Part shown: positions 33,302 through 41,968 of the stretch, piece after piece
Layout of the letters: the number at the start of each line of letters is the position of its first letter
Numbering within the stretch: position 1 is the first letter of the stretch
DNA from: an uncultured Paenibacillus sp.
GTDB lineage: Bacteria > Bacillota > Bacilli > Paenibacillales > Paenibacillaceae
Length of the DNA: 53,081 bases
Assembly (NCBI GenBank): GCA_927443375.1
Contig: CAKMKL010000161.1
Coordinates: 1 to 53,081 of the forward strand
Direction: 5' to 3'
Made by a program: the position numbers and the translations under genes
The notes under the pieces: model-generated
Told to the model about the DNA's origin: nothing
What the model saw: only the letters and a program-made list of their open reading frames with translations
The model's database searches: none

Positions 33302-34525
33302 TTATGGCTTTATCAATTCTTTAAGAATATCTTGATAAGGCTTAATGTTGAGCTCTTTCTTCACCTTGCCTACATCGTTGCTGAAATATGACATCCTGCC
33401 CATGGTGAAGATATCATTTTGGAAGGAGGCATGAACCCCATGTTTTTTAAGAATTGAAATTAATTCCTTCATACGATTGGGTATTTGCACTTCATTATAA
33501 TACTTATATTTTGTATAAATAAAACGGAAGGCTGCCCTATACTCCTTGTTATTCATGATGCTAGCATAAGTGGTCGGATAGTATTTTTTTGCATAAATCA
33601 GGTAAGAAAGTGTAAAATATTGAAATTCATAAAAAGCTTGTCCCCCTAGGGCATTATAGTAATCTACAAAATTTCGGGTTTTATAAGGCATAGAGACAAA
33701 ATAGGGGTAGACATCATAGACAGATCGATCCCCATAATAATAAGCTTCGAATTCGTCCAATAATCCATAAATACCATCTACGTTAGCAGATTGAGTGCTG
33801 TCCTCGCTCAAATAAAGGAACCAACGGAAAGATCTGTTTTCTTCTGGCACTATTTTATTAAGTTCCTCCGATCTAAAAATATCCTCTGGATTGAACTCCA
33901 AATTTAATAATGTTCCATTAATCAAGTGAGCGGAGTTTGTTGTACTATCGAAGTCACTTATACTAAACTGATTTTCATGCATTATTTCATGAACACCTAC
34001 TGAAATTGTATCGAATACGTTGTCTTTCTCCCAAGTTTTGATCAAACTAAGCTTGTCTCGATGACTGGATTCAACTCTTCTTTTTAGAATCAAATCAGAT
34101 GTAGGACTGTAATTTTCTATAGCATGAATCGCCTGCACTGAATATGTTTTATTATAAATTGTATCGGCCACGGTCTTATTTGAAACTGTTACAAAAGCTT
34201 GGGCATATACGTTTTGTCCTGTAACCTTTGCTGTTATAACGGCTTTTCCCTGACTAATACCTTTCACTGTACCATCCTTGGATACAGTAGCAACCGATGA
34301 CTTATTAGAAGACCATTCGATCTGAATTACTGATGTGGCAAAATTGTTAGCAGCTCTAATCTGCAGGTTAATCAGTTCATTTTTATCTAAAGCTAGGTTT
34401 ACCTTGTCCAGTTTGAGAACTGGTTGGCTATCCGACTTAGGAGCGGCAGAGACCAGGCAAGGCATAGTAATAAGTAATATGCATAATAAAGTAAATATAA
34501 ATACAAGTGCTTTTATGTTTTTCAT
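33302..34525 (-). CDS. Secreted Big2-domain protein with HExxH metalloprotease signature
   Basis: This 407-residue protein carries a signal peptide (VFIFTLLCILLITMPCLVSAA) and a Big2/Ig-like domain at about 35-115 (WSSNKSSVATVSKDGTVKGI). The C-terminal ~290 residues contain VHEIMHENQF near residue 178, a zinc-binding HExxH motif followed by Glu. A second helix, YGLLDEFEAYYYG near residue 255, could give the third ligand in gluzincin fashion. The domain matches no family I can name. The protein is AT-rich and sits in an island of similar composition. GGAGGTACT precedes the ATG. It probably acts outside the cell; whether it is catalytic needs the zinc ligands tested. Confidence 0.78.
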   Translation of the reverse strand: MKNIKALVFIFTLLCILLITMPCLVSAAPKSDSQPVLKLDKVNLALDKNELINLQIRAANNFATSVIQIEWSSNKSSVATVSKDGTVKGISQGKAVITAKVTGQNVYAQAFVTVSNKTVADTIYNKTYSVQAIHAIENYSPTSDLILKRRVESSHRDKLSLIKTWEKDNVFDTISVGVHEIMHENQFSISDFDSTTNSAHLINGTLLNLEFNPEDIFRSEELNKIVPEENRSFRWFLYLSEDSTQSANVDGIYGLLDEFEAYYYGDRSVYDVYPYFVSMPYKTRNFVDYYNALGGQAFYEFQYFTLSYLIYAKKYYPTTYASIMNNKEYRAAFRFIYTKYKYYNEVQIPNRMKELISILKKHGVHASFQNDIFTMGRMSYFSNDVGKVKKELNIKPYQDILKELIKP

Positions 34526-34753
34526 AGTACCTCCATCAGATCCGGGTCGTACACAGATGAGATAAACATGAACCCAATTATTATATATATTATCTATTAA
34601 TCAACTCAACCTGTTTTATATGTAGTGTGCGGCACTTGAAGAGCTAAGCCTTTTATTTCAAAGATCATATCCTTAAATATGGAGTAAATTATCAGCTAAG
34701 TGAAGAACAATTGTTTAGAATTTTTAGAGAATAGTTATACTTATTGATCGGAT

Positions 34754-35548
34754 TTAAGAAATATTCCAAAGCATTTCTTTTATTTGAGAAGAGTCAATAT
34801 TTCTCTGGCTTTTGTTTTGACTTTGCTGCTCAAAATATTGAATTAATGCGCTATGCCCCTGGATAATTGTTTTATTCTTTGAATTATCTATATCTAGGAT
34901 CACTTCTTCATTCGAAAAGAATACAACTCCTTCGATCCAAGGAACTTGAGCAATACCTTTATCCTTAAGATATTGTTTGAGTTTGAAGACATGAGTGGAG
35001 ACCTGCTTAACTGGGCTGTAAAAACTTTTTGAATAAGGGGTGCCGTCTCTCCCAACCTTCTCCTGAATCCAATCTTTCTCTTCTGAATCGCCCCTAATCG
35101 TTCCATTCTGATTTTTATTTTCCACAATCCAAATACCGTTTTCACCAATTAATAAAAAGTCAAGTTGAGCTGTATTATCATTGTTTTTTATAAGTATATC
35201 CGGGATGATGGTAAAGGTATCTGGTAACGCACGGAGAATATGGAGGGTATTTAACTCTCCTTGTATTCCGCTTAATACAATATCGCTCGATTTCCTAACC
35301 AAATGTTCGTTTTTATTCATGACATCAGAATATCTATATACACCAAACATAATAAGCACAGCAGGTACTAGAAATAATAGAACAATGAATTGTGGCTGGA
35401 TTCTGGATAGTAACAACACCGCCATCGCTCCAGTTCCTAATCCCGCACCAATATACATTAATGGTTTCCGAACTAACCGCTTCAATTCATCTTTTGCAGC
35501 ATGATAATCCACAACAAGACTATTATCTTTTTCTCTTATGATTGCCAT
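34754..35548 (-). CDS. NERD-domain membrane protein
   Basis: This 264-residue protein has two adjacent membrane segments near residues 33-72 and then a nuclease-related domain (NERD) at about 95-230. The conserved core is visible: GIQGELNTLHIL, AQLDFLLIGENGIWIVENKNQNG, with the Asp and the Glu-x-Lys typical of restriction-type nucleases, and DWIQEKVG. The family is thought to process DNA, but its role is mostly unproven. GAGGAG lies before the ATG. It stands alone in the AT-rich stretch. Confidence 0.85.
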   Translation of the reverse strand: MAIIREKDNSLVVDYHAAKDELKRLVRKPLMYIGAGLGTGAMAVLLLSRIQPQFIVLLFLVPAVLIMFGVYRYSDVMNKNEHLVRKSSDIVLSGIQGELNTLHILRALPDTFTIIPDILIKNNDNTAQLDFLLIGENGIWIVENKNQNGTIRGDSEEKDWIQEKVGRDGTPYSKSFYSPVKQVSTHVFKLKQYLKDKGIAQVPWIEGVVFFSNEEVILDIDNSKNKTIIQGHSALIQYFEQQSQNKSQRNIDSSQIKEMLWNIS

Positions 35549-35714
35549 TTTCCCATCAACTCCTCAAATTTATCCTACTTTACTCAAACAATCCATTGAT
35601 TGATTTATTATCATTTGTAATCTCTTATGTAAGATAGAATAGCATCCATTATTCGTACAGAACCCCTATATATTCTGGAGATATTAAACAGCTAAGAGTG
35701 CTCTCCCGGATCTT

Positions 35715-36365
35715 TTATAATTCACCTTTATTGTTTTTTGATTGATTGTATTTTTCTAAAATGCTCTTGTGGATTTTTGAGTTTGCTCCATAGGCGACGA
35801 AACAATCGCCATTTGTATAAACATAACCGATCACTGAACGATCCGTTTCCCAAGTATAAGTTTCCATTTCCGTTTTCGGTTCCTTTTGTTCTAATACTGG
35901 CTTACCGTATTTTTTAGTTAAATCGGAGCGTAGTTGGGCACGGGAAGATTCGTCATCCATATCATGAAAAGTGTAATTCGCACCTATCAATCCGAAGGTA
36001 TCCATTTCTACAAATTCCGGCATATCTTTATTTCTTTCTTTTGTTTCTTCCATTCCTTCTTCATTACTTCCTGGCAAAGCCTCAAAACTTTCAGATATCC
36101 CTTTTTTATCAAACGTTTGTTGGAAGGCGTACGACAGAGTCGCAGGGTGTCCATTCACTTCAATCTCTTTATCCATTTTAACAAACTGCTGATACGATGG
36201 ATCTAAGTCCTCAACTCCTAACACTTTTATACCCTTTGCCGCTTCATTTTCTAAAATACTTGCTTGATCAGTTCCCCATTCATAATCATTAAAATCATTA
36301 AACGTTTGGTTTCCACAACCAGAAAAAATAACTGAAGCTATTAACAACAAAACAACTCTTTTCAT
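35715..36365 (-). CDS. Lipoprotein of unknown function
   Basis: MKRVVLLLIASVIFSGCGNQ gives a lipoprotein signal with cysteine near residue 17. The mature domain of about 200 residues contains alternating charged helices (MEETKERNKDMPEFVEMD) and a beta-rich end (TYTWETDRSVIGYVYTNGD). No family is recognised. The track starts seven codons earlier, but ATG 36365 follows GGGGGGG by five bases and is preferred. The composition is AT-rich like its neighbours. Confidence 0.75.
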   Translation of the reverse strand: MKRVVLLLIASVIFSGCGNQTFNDFNDYEWGTDQASILENEAAKGIKVLGVEDLDPSYQQFVKMDKEIEVNGHPATLSYAFQQTFDKKGISESFEALPGSNEEGMEETKERNKDMPEFVEMDTFGLIGANYTFHDMDDESSRAQLRSDLTKKYGKPVLEQKEPKTEMETYTWETDRSVIGYVYTNGDCFVAYGANSKIHKSILEKYNQSKNNKGEL

Positions 36366-36571
36366 AAATACCCCCCCTGAAATCATCTTTTATTAATTTC
36401 CATTCGACATTATTCTACTACATAATCTATTTTATGTGGAAAAGTTTTCAAGTGACTTCTACTTGATTTGAATAATTTTAGAAGGAGTATGCTTTCCACT
36501 GAATGCGGCGGATCACCGGTTGTATAACCGGAGAAACCGCCGATTGTTTCTCTGCTTCTGGAGTCTTTTCC

Positions 36572-36877
36572 CTATTTATTTTCAATAATGTCATCGAAGA
36601 CCTGGTTCACAAAATCCATCTTCTCTTTGATTGTTTTATAATAGAATTTGTAGTATTCAGATAAGGTCACCTTGCCGTCCCTTAGCATCTTCTTTAAATC
36701 TTTGAGCACCTTATCGTACTGTTTGTCCGCCTCCTTCTCAAGCTGACTGGAACTGGCTCCTGGATTGGCGGATGCGGACGACTGAGTATAGGGATTGAGC
36801 AAAAGTCCTCCGACAATCAATCCGACCGCGAGCACTTTTCCTACCTTTAATTCTTTCCGTGATATTTGAACGTTCAT
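36572..36877 (-). CDS. Small secreted protein, function unknown
   Basis: This protein of about 101 residues has a signal peptide (VGKVLAVGLIVGGLLLNPY, cleavage likely after SSASA). The mature part of about 65 residues is helical and charged (KQYDKVLKDLKKMLRDGKV, KEKMDFVNQVFDDI). The start at 36877 has AGGAGA nine bases upstream and is preferred over 36895. A hairpin (CCGGTT-AACCGG) lies 40 bases downstream but has no T run. The family is unknown. It follows the cyclase terminator, so it is its own unit. Confidence 0.65.
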   Translation of the reverse strand: MNVQISRKELKVGKVLAVGLIVGGLLLNPYTQSSASANPGASSSQLEKEADKQYDKVLKDLKKMLRDGKVTLSEYYKFYYKTIKEKMDFVNQVFDDIIENK

Positions 36878-36982
36878 ATCTTCAACTCTCCTCATAATTT
36901 ATTAGGCAGCTTCTGTTTCTCGTTCGCCTGCTTCCTGTATTCATTATCCGATAATCTCCTATGCTTTTCTGTTTCCCGAAAT

Positions 36983-37029
36983 ACGAAAAAAGTGTGGAAA
37001 ATCCCACATTTCAGGATTGACCACACTTT
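36983..37029 (-). terminator. Terminator of the nucleotide cyclase gene
   Basis: AAAGTGTGG pairs with CCACACTTT, with inner AATCC/GGATT pairing. On the minus strand TTTTTT follows. The 63-residue track ORF that spans it is rejected. Confidence 0.88.
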
Positions 37030-37063
37030 AGTTTGAGAACATTCTCGGCTTAGCACATTGTTA

Positions 37064-38824
37064 TTACTTTTCAGATACTTCATATACCTGAACAGGTTCC
37101 GCTTTACCCTTAAGCTCGATTCGCCCGGCCATGGCTAGGGATACCAGACCTTGAACACGTTCTGCTGCGGTTTCACTGAGCAGAATCTGATGAGGCCGAG
37201 CCTTGGATTCTAGCCGGGCCGCTGTATTTACGGTGTCGCCAATGGCCGTATAATCCATCCGATAGGAAGATCCAATATTCCCGACGATTGCCTTCCCCGA
37301 ATGGATCCCTATTCCAAAGGAAAGAGGCACGCCGAATTCTATTTCCAGCTCAGCCAGGATCGGTAGCCCCTCCCTGCACAGAGACTGCGCGGATCGCACT
37401 GCTTGTTCCGTATGATTGTCCGCTGCGGTCGGCACGCCAAACAGAGCCATAACACCGTCCCCAATAAATTTGTCGATCATCCCACCGTGGCGGTACACGC
37501 AGTTCGTACACAGTTCCAGATACCGATTGAGAATTGTAACAACCTGCGGTGGTTCCAGCTTCTCGCATAACGAGGTAAAACCCCGAATATCTACAAACAT
37601 GACCGTAATGTCCTCCGATATTCCACTTACGGAGGGAAGGATTTCGCTCCCGACCAGTCGATTTGCAACCACTGGTGAAACGTATCGGCCAAACAAGGAG
37701 ATTACCCGGAGACGTTCTTTCCGTTCACGCATCACGTCTTCGACCATGAGTAAGATATACGCAGAAAGAACGGCAGCCGGGGGATATAGTAAAGGAAGTA
37801 CCACTCCAGTTATAAGATAGACAATAACCGCTCCAATCGCCGTTCCACCGGCAAGGAGAAGCAAAAGAAGGACCTTTCCTCTTCTTCCTGAGGCAACTGT
37901 AAAAGCTAGACTAGAAAGTAAGACTGCCGCGGCGATCCAACTCCATCCTGCCATCTTGTCTGCAAGTCGGTAGTATCCGCCGTCCAGCAAACTCTGGATG
38001 AAATTTGCATGGATCATTGTACCGTAGCTCTGCTCCCCGGAATACGACGTTGAAAAGGAATCAACAGGCATCGTCTCCGTATAAGCTCCTAAAATAACCA
38101 CACTATCTGTAAAGGTTCCTGGGGGGAAAGTACCCTCTACCACATCAATTAGCGATACCTGGCGGTAATTCCCGTTCTTCGGCTGTGCGTAGGAAAAAAA
38201 TAGGCCTCCATCCCGGTCGACCGGCAGAGGCTTATTGCCCCGGAGCCATTCGCCAGCTTCACTCTGCCGAATTTGTATTTCGGTTGGAAGCAGTGCATTG
38301 GCCAGCAACAGCCCGCCCGAAGGAATCCAGCCCCGATCATGATCCTTGACTGCAAGCAAGCCTTGACCGACATTCCCGTATTCACTCCGAAAATGAACAT
38401 GGCCGATCCGCTGAAATGGCACCTTCAGATCTAGCGGCATCAGACTTCCCTCGACCACCTCGCCTCCGACATATACACCGGAGTATCGGTTTATGACTTC
38501 CTCCAGTCTTTTGTTATCAGTCTTATCGTTGCTGCCGGTAAAAAGCACATCAATCCATACCGACTTCGCTCCATCCTGCATCATATGTTCGATCGCCGAG
38601 GCATATACTTCACGCTTCCAGCCGAGCATGTTTTTGTCCAGACGGCTCAACGTTTTGGCATCAATTCCCGCAATCACGATTCTGGAATCCAGTGGCCTGC
38701 TTTCCATTGTTAGCCGGTCTGAAGCCGTCCTTTCCAGGCGACCCCAAGCCGAATACTGATACAGGATGCCAAAGATCAGAATCAGCAGTGCTGCTCCTAC
38801 CCCTGATCGGATCCATTGCTTCAT
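37064..38824 (-). CDS. CHASE2-domain class III adenylate cyclase
   Basis: This 586-residue membrane enzyme should make cAMP. A first membrane segment (about 8-25) leads to an extracytoplasmic CHASE2 sensor (about 30-285, with DVLFTGSND and VVILGAYTET). Three membrane segments follow near 290-360, then a cytoplasmic class III cyclase domain (about 395-580). The two metal-binding aspartates are in MFVDIRGFTSL near residue 411 and FIGDGVMALFG near 455. The adenine-specific Lys (IDKFIGDG) and Thr (DYTAIGDTVN) are present, pointing to ATP rather than GTP. The transition-state residues in NTAARLES are intact. It is divergent from the Crp-type gene across 150 bases. Adenylate specificity is deduced from motif residues. 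Confidence 0.92.
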   Translation of the reverse strand: MKQWIRSGVGAALLILIFGILYQYSAWGRLERTASDRLTMESRPLDSRIVIAGIDAKTLSRLDKNMLGWKREVYASAIEHMMQDGAKSVWIDVLFTGSNDKTDNKRLEEVINRYSGVYVGGEVVEGSLMPLDLKVPFQRIGHVHFRSEYGNVGQGLLAVKDHDRGWIPSGGLLLANALLPTEIQIRQSEAGEWLRGNKPLPVDRDGGLFFSYAQPKNGNYRQVSLIDVVEGTFPPGTFTDSVVILGAYTETMPVDSFSTSYSGEQSYGTMIHANFIQSLLDGGYYRLADKMAGWSWIAAAVLLSSLAFTVASGRRGKVLLLLLLAGGTAIGAVIVYLITGVVLPLLYPPAAVLSAYILLMVEDVMRERKERLRVISLFGRYVSPVVANRLVGSEILPSVSGISEDITVMFVDIRGFTSLCEKLEPPQVVTILNRYLELCTNCVYRHGGMIDKFIGDGVMALFGVPTAADNHTEQAVRSAQSLCREGLPILAELEIEFGVPLSFGIGIHSGKAIVGNIGSSYRMDYTAIGDTVNTAARLESKARPHQILLSETAAERVQGLVSLAMAGRIELKGKAEPVQVYEVSEK

Positions 38825-38973
38825 TATTTTATACTCCCTACGTGTATCCCCCCCCGACTCTTACGACAGTCAGGGACGGCTGATATTCTAAAAAAAGGAT
38901 TTCTGCAGAATTCGACGAACTACTCTCTAAATAACCAGCGTATCTATTAGTATCCGTGAAAGAAGTGAGCCGA

Positions 38974-39657
38974 ATGAGTATATTATCATTTTTACACCGC
39001 AGTGTTCCTTTCTTTGCAGGTCTGAATGAGGAAGAATTGGCGCTTGTCACCCCTCTATTTACCAAACGCAGCTATAAAAAGAGTTCAATGATTTTCTTTG
39101 AAGGCGATCCGGGACATGATCTGTATATCGTGAAGAGCGGATCGGTCAAAATATACCGTAACAGTGACAACCGCGAGATCATTCTAAAGGTTTTCCGGGA
39201 AGGCGACATGTTGGGCGAAATGGCAATGTTAGAGGAAGACTCTCTTCGTTCCGCATCAGCCGAAGCTATGGAAGCAAGCGAACTTCTGATCATGAGGAAG
39301 CGAGACTTCATAGAACTGCTCACTTCACATTCCCAGCTCATGCTTCGCTTACTATCCATGTTTATGGATCGGCTTCGAAAGGCGGATGATCTTATTGAAA
39401 ATCTAACTTTCCTTGACGTGCGTTCCCGGGTCATCAAACTGCTGCTGGAGCTGTCTGAGCAATACGGACGTCCAAGCGACACCGGGACGGTTATTGATGT
39501 CAAAATGACTCATCAGCACCTTGCCAGCATGGCTGGCACTGGACGGGAAGCTGTAACCAAAGTATTCTCCGAACTCCAGAACAAGCAGCTCTTACAAATG
39601 GACCGAAGGTCAATAACGCTGACTTCGCCTGAACGGCTTAGAAGCTTCATTTACTAA
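38974..39657 (+). CDS. Crp/Fnr-family regulator with a CRP-like cAMP pocket
   Basis: This regulator has about 227 residues: a cyclic-nucleotide-binding domain (20-140), a dimer helix and a helix-turn-helix (about 165-215, LASMAGTGREAVTKVFSEL). The pocket segment GEMAMLEEDSLRSA lines up without gaps with E. coli CRP GELGLFEEGQERSA, so the cAMP contacts Glu72, Arg82 and Ser83 all have counterparts. In the recognition helix GREAVTK the Arg and Glu of CRP are kept, and Lys replaces Arg185. There are no cysteines for an FNR cluster in the expected place. GTG 38956 in the track lacks an SD; ATG 38974 has AAGAAGTGAG. Its last codons overlap the FecR gene by four bases. Confidence 0.9.
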   Translation: MSILSFLHRSVPFFAGLNEEELALVTPLFTKRSYKKSSMIFFEGDPGHDLYIVKSGSVKIYRNSDNREIILKVFREGDMLGEMAMLEEDSLRSASAEAMEASELLIMRKRDFIELLTSHSQLMLRLLSMFMDRLRKADDLIENLTFLDVRSRVIKLLLELSEQYGRPSDTGTVIDVKMTHQHLASMAGTGREAVTKVFSELQNKQLLQMDRRSITLTSPERLRSFIY

Positions 39658-40880
39658 CCCTGAATATCTACAAATTCGTAATCGGCCGGTTGTTGTCCGT
39701 TCCGGCGCATCAGTTCTTCAATCGGCAGTCCGCTCGCTCCATTAATAGGAATATACTCGCTGTATCCATCAGCAACTTCTCCACTCGCATTCAAAGGTTT
39801 CCAGCCGGCCACTTTTGGGTAGATGGAGAGGCCGAGCTCTGTCAACTGATCAAGGATACCGATCTCATCCTTGTTGATCAACTTAGGATCATGAATCCGA
39901 AAAATGACTGGCTTCGCCTGCAGGACGGCTGAGCTCCACTTAACCTCACCAGCATTGGTAAAGAAAGTGATCTCCTTTGGAAATTCCGATTGGATGGAGC
40001 GGTATAGTATACCAGACTTCTCATCCAGATAACCGCCTTTCATAGAAACGCTATAAATGTCCTTATCCGTCAATACATAGTCAAGGAGTCCCCGCGCTTC
40101 CGACGCCAGATCTTTCAACGCCTCCTCCAGTTGTTTGGCCAGATCTGATAGACGCTGATCAGCCGAAATACCCTCCCCGATTCGTTCTTGCAGATCCAGC
40201 AGCATCTGCTGTAAAAGCGGCCGATCCGCACTCTCCAATAGTTCATTCACGTTGAGCCCAGACTTCAAACTCTCTATGTTCTTGTTTTCTGTGCCGCTGA
40301 CCTCAAGCTGTTGAAACGGCTCAAGCCATGCGGTTTCTGCTCCCGCTTCAGCAGCCGTATTTGGTAGCTCAGCTTCAGAGCCTCCAGCCGCAAGTATGCC
40401 GTCCAGCAGAGCAATATAGGTAGATTCTCCGCTGCCAGCATCGACATAGAACAGGGTTCCTCTAACTGCAGCATTCACTTGGCGGGTCTCTGTTTCAAAA
40501 GTCTCCTCGCCAATAATCAGGTGTTTAACTTTAATCCAGACCTTGCCCATAGTGACATTCAGACGTACGCCACTACTGTCCGCTTGGTTGACGATTACCG
40601 AAGTTCCACTGCCAAGCGTCGTTTCCGTCCCGTTCTCGTAAACAATTCGGCAGGAGGCGTAATCCTCGGTTGTGACCTTATCGCCAGGCTGGAGACTATC
40701 CTGATTGCTCAATTTACGTGTTTCTCCTGACACGCTAAGAACACTGACACTGCCCTCGATCGATTCCACTCGAACGGAGAGCGGGTCTGCAGCGGGGGGT
40801 TGGGAACATCCGCCAAGCAGACCTGCCAGAAGAGAGATCAAAATGATCATTACAACAGGATAAAAAATTCGTTTATGCAC
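39654..40880 (-). CDS. FecR-domain lipoprotein
   Basis: This 408-residue lipoprotein has a lipobox LLGGC (cysteine near residue 25). A FecR domain at about 35-145 (SVRVESIEGSVSVLSV, LQPGDKVTTEDYASCRIVYENG, NAAVRGTLFYVDAG) is followed by a long helical stretch (about 205-265) and a C-terminal beta domain. FecR domains usually sense or transmit signals at the envelope. The GTG start has GGAGGAG seven bases upstream. It is convergent with and overlaps the Crp-type gene by four bases, and lies 34 bases after the stalk-domain gene, probably as one operon with it. A role in the cAMP pathway is inferred from position. Confidence 0.88.
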   Translation of the reverse strand: MHKRIFYPVVMIILISLLAGLLGGCSQPPAADPLSVRVESIEGSVSVLSVSGETRKLSNQDSLQPGDKVTTEDYASCRIVYENGTETTLGSGTSVIVNQADSSGVRLNVTMGKVWIKVKHLIIGEETFETETRQVNAAVRGTLFYVDAGSGESTYIALLDGILAAGGSEAELPNTAAEAGAETAWLEPFQQLEVSGTENKNIESLKSGLNVNELLESADRPLLQQMLLDLQERIGEGISADQRLSDLAKQLEEALKDLASEARGLLDYVLTDKDIYSVSMKGGYLDEKSGILYRSIQSEFPKEITFFTNAGEVKWSSAVLQAKPVIFRIHDPKLINKDEIGILDQLTELGLSIYPKVAGWKPLNASGEVADGYSEYIPINGASGLPIEELMRRNGQQPADYEFVDIQG

Positions 40881-40914
40881 CGTTTCTCCTCCACTTTAAA
40901 CAAATGGCCTTAGT

Positions 40915-41637
40915 TTACGAAATACGAACGGAGACGACGATCATATTCCCTGTCTTTTTTGAAGCAACTCCCACATTAGGGTATAATTTATCGATCGAAT
41001 CAATGTTGATCATGGTGTTTCCATTAATTAGCTTAGCATCAGTTCCGAGGTTGACGGTACGCGTAACCCCTTGATAAGTCAGAGTGACTGTGTTTACTTT
41101 GCTATTCGTACGAAGCGAAGCGCCGGTAATCAAGGCCATATCTTTCAAGGAAATATACAATTCTCCCTCAGAGATCATAGGTTGGGCGCTAACGGCACCA
41201 TTTTGATTATTGATTTTAACAATGGTCCCTGATGTTACAGCAGGTTTAACTGATTTGAACGTTGCACTGCTTTTTACCTTATATGTACTAATATCAGCCG
41301 AACTTATAGTCTTAACGGTGAATGTCCATAGCTTGCTTTCTCCTGGCTTGAGCACAAGCTTCTCCAGATTGGCATCGTCTTGATAACTTGCTCCTTCAAA
41401 CAAGGTACCGTTTCGGTCATAAAAATCCAGCTGTAGCGTAGTGATGCCTTTCAGAGTCATATTTCCAGTGTTATGCAGTACTGTCCGATATACCAATTCG
41501 GTGTCCTTGTAGGTCAAAGATAAGCTATTGATGTGCAGAAGCGCTTCAGCTTGGGTGGCTGCTGAAGCTGCAGGAGCCATGGTAATCGTCAAAATAATTG
41601 TTAATAGTAATAATGTTAAATTCTTCAAATTCGTCAT
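40915..41637 (-). CDS. Secreted protein with C-terminal copper amine oxidase-type 'stalk' domain
   Basis: This 240-residue secreted protein has a signal peptide (LLLLTIILTITMAPAASAA). A beta-rich domain (about 35-135, LTYKDTELVYRTVLHNTGN) resembles FxLYD/DUF-type Ig folds. The C-terminal ~80 residues are a stalk domain (YISLKDMALITGASLRTNSK, VTLTYQGVTRTVNLGTDAKL in parts), common in Paenibacillus wall proteins. The ATG at 41637 directly abuts AGGAG, so TTG 41628 (nine bases after AGGAG) may be the true start. It lies upstream of the FecR gene on the same strand. Confidence 0.75.
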   Translation of the reverse strand: MTNLKNLTLLLLTIILTITMAPAASAATQAEALLHINSLSLTYKDTELVYRTVLHNTGNMTLKGITTLQLDFYDRNGTLFEGASYQDDANLEKLVLKPGESKLWTFTVKTISSADISTYKVKSSATFKSVKPAVTSGTIVKINNQNGAVSAQPMISEGELYISLKDMALITGASLRTNSKVNTVTLTYQGVTRTVNLGTDAKLINGNTMINIDSIDKLYPNVGVASKKTGNMIVVSVRIS

Positions 41638-41968
41638 CTCCTATAGAGTTTTTGAAAAAATGAACTGGCTATACATCTATTATATCGGTACTTTTACCTA
41701 CTTTCTGTATCTTAGCCTACTCAGAAGTTGTGGATTTCACCACATTCAACAGTTCATTGGTCACGATGTACAGATTTTCCGTATTGGGATTCAGATACTG
41801 CATGCAGAAAGAACTTTTATGTATCGAGCTCTCTGATCCAATCACCCTAGCTTCAACCATCTATGCAGTTTCCGCTTCATGAAATATAGAAAAGCGACCC
41901 CTAAAGGTCGCTTTCTGCTTTTGACTGGCCGATGGCCCTTCAATTGCCACTAAATTCTCGCAGCCATA
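41638..41968. other. Intergenic region between stalk-domain and pectate lyase genes
   Basis: About 330 bases with no credible gene; the track ORF at 41528 is not supported. It holds the terminator of the pectate lyase gene at 41891-41913 and should contain the promoter of the stalk-domain/FecR unit, which I could not place with confidence. Confidence 0.6.
41891..41913 (-). terminator. Terminator of the pectate lyase gene
   Basis: AAAGCGACC pairs with GGTCGCTTT around a five-base loop. On the minus strand TTTTC follows, about 55 bases past the stop. Confidence 0.88.

Noticed and set aside
36892-37083. 63-residue ORF between the cyclase and small secreted protein
   Set aside because: It spans the cyclase terminator and overlaps the end of the cyclase gene, with no ribosome binding site.
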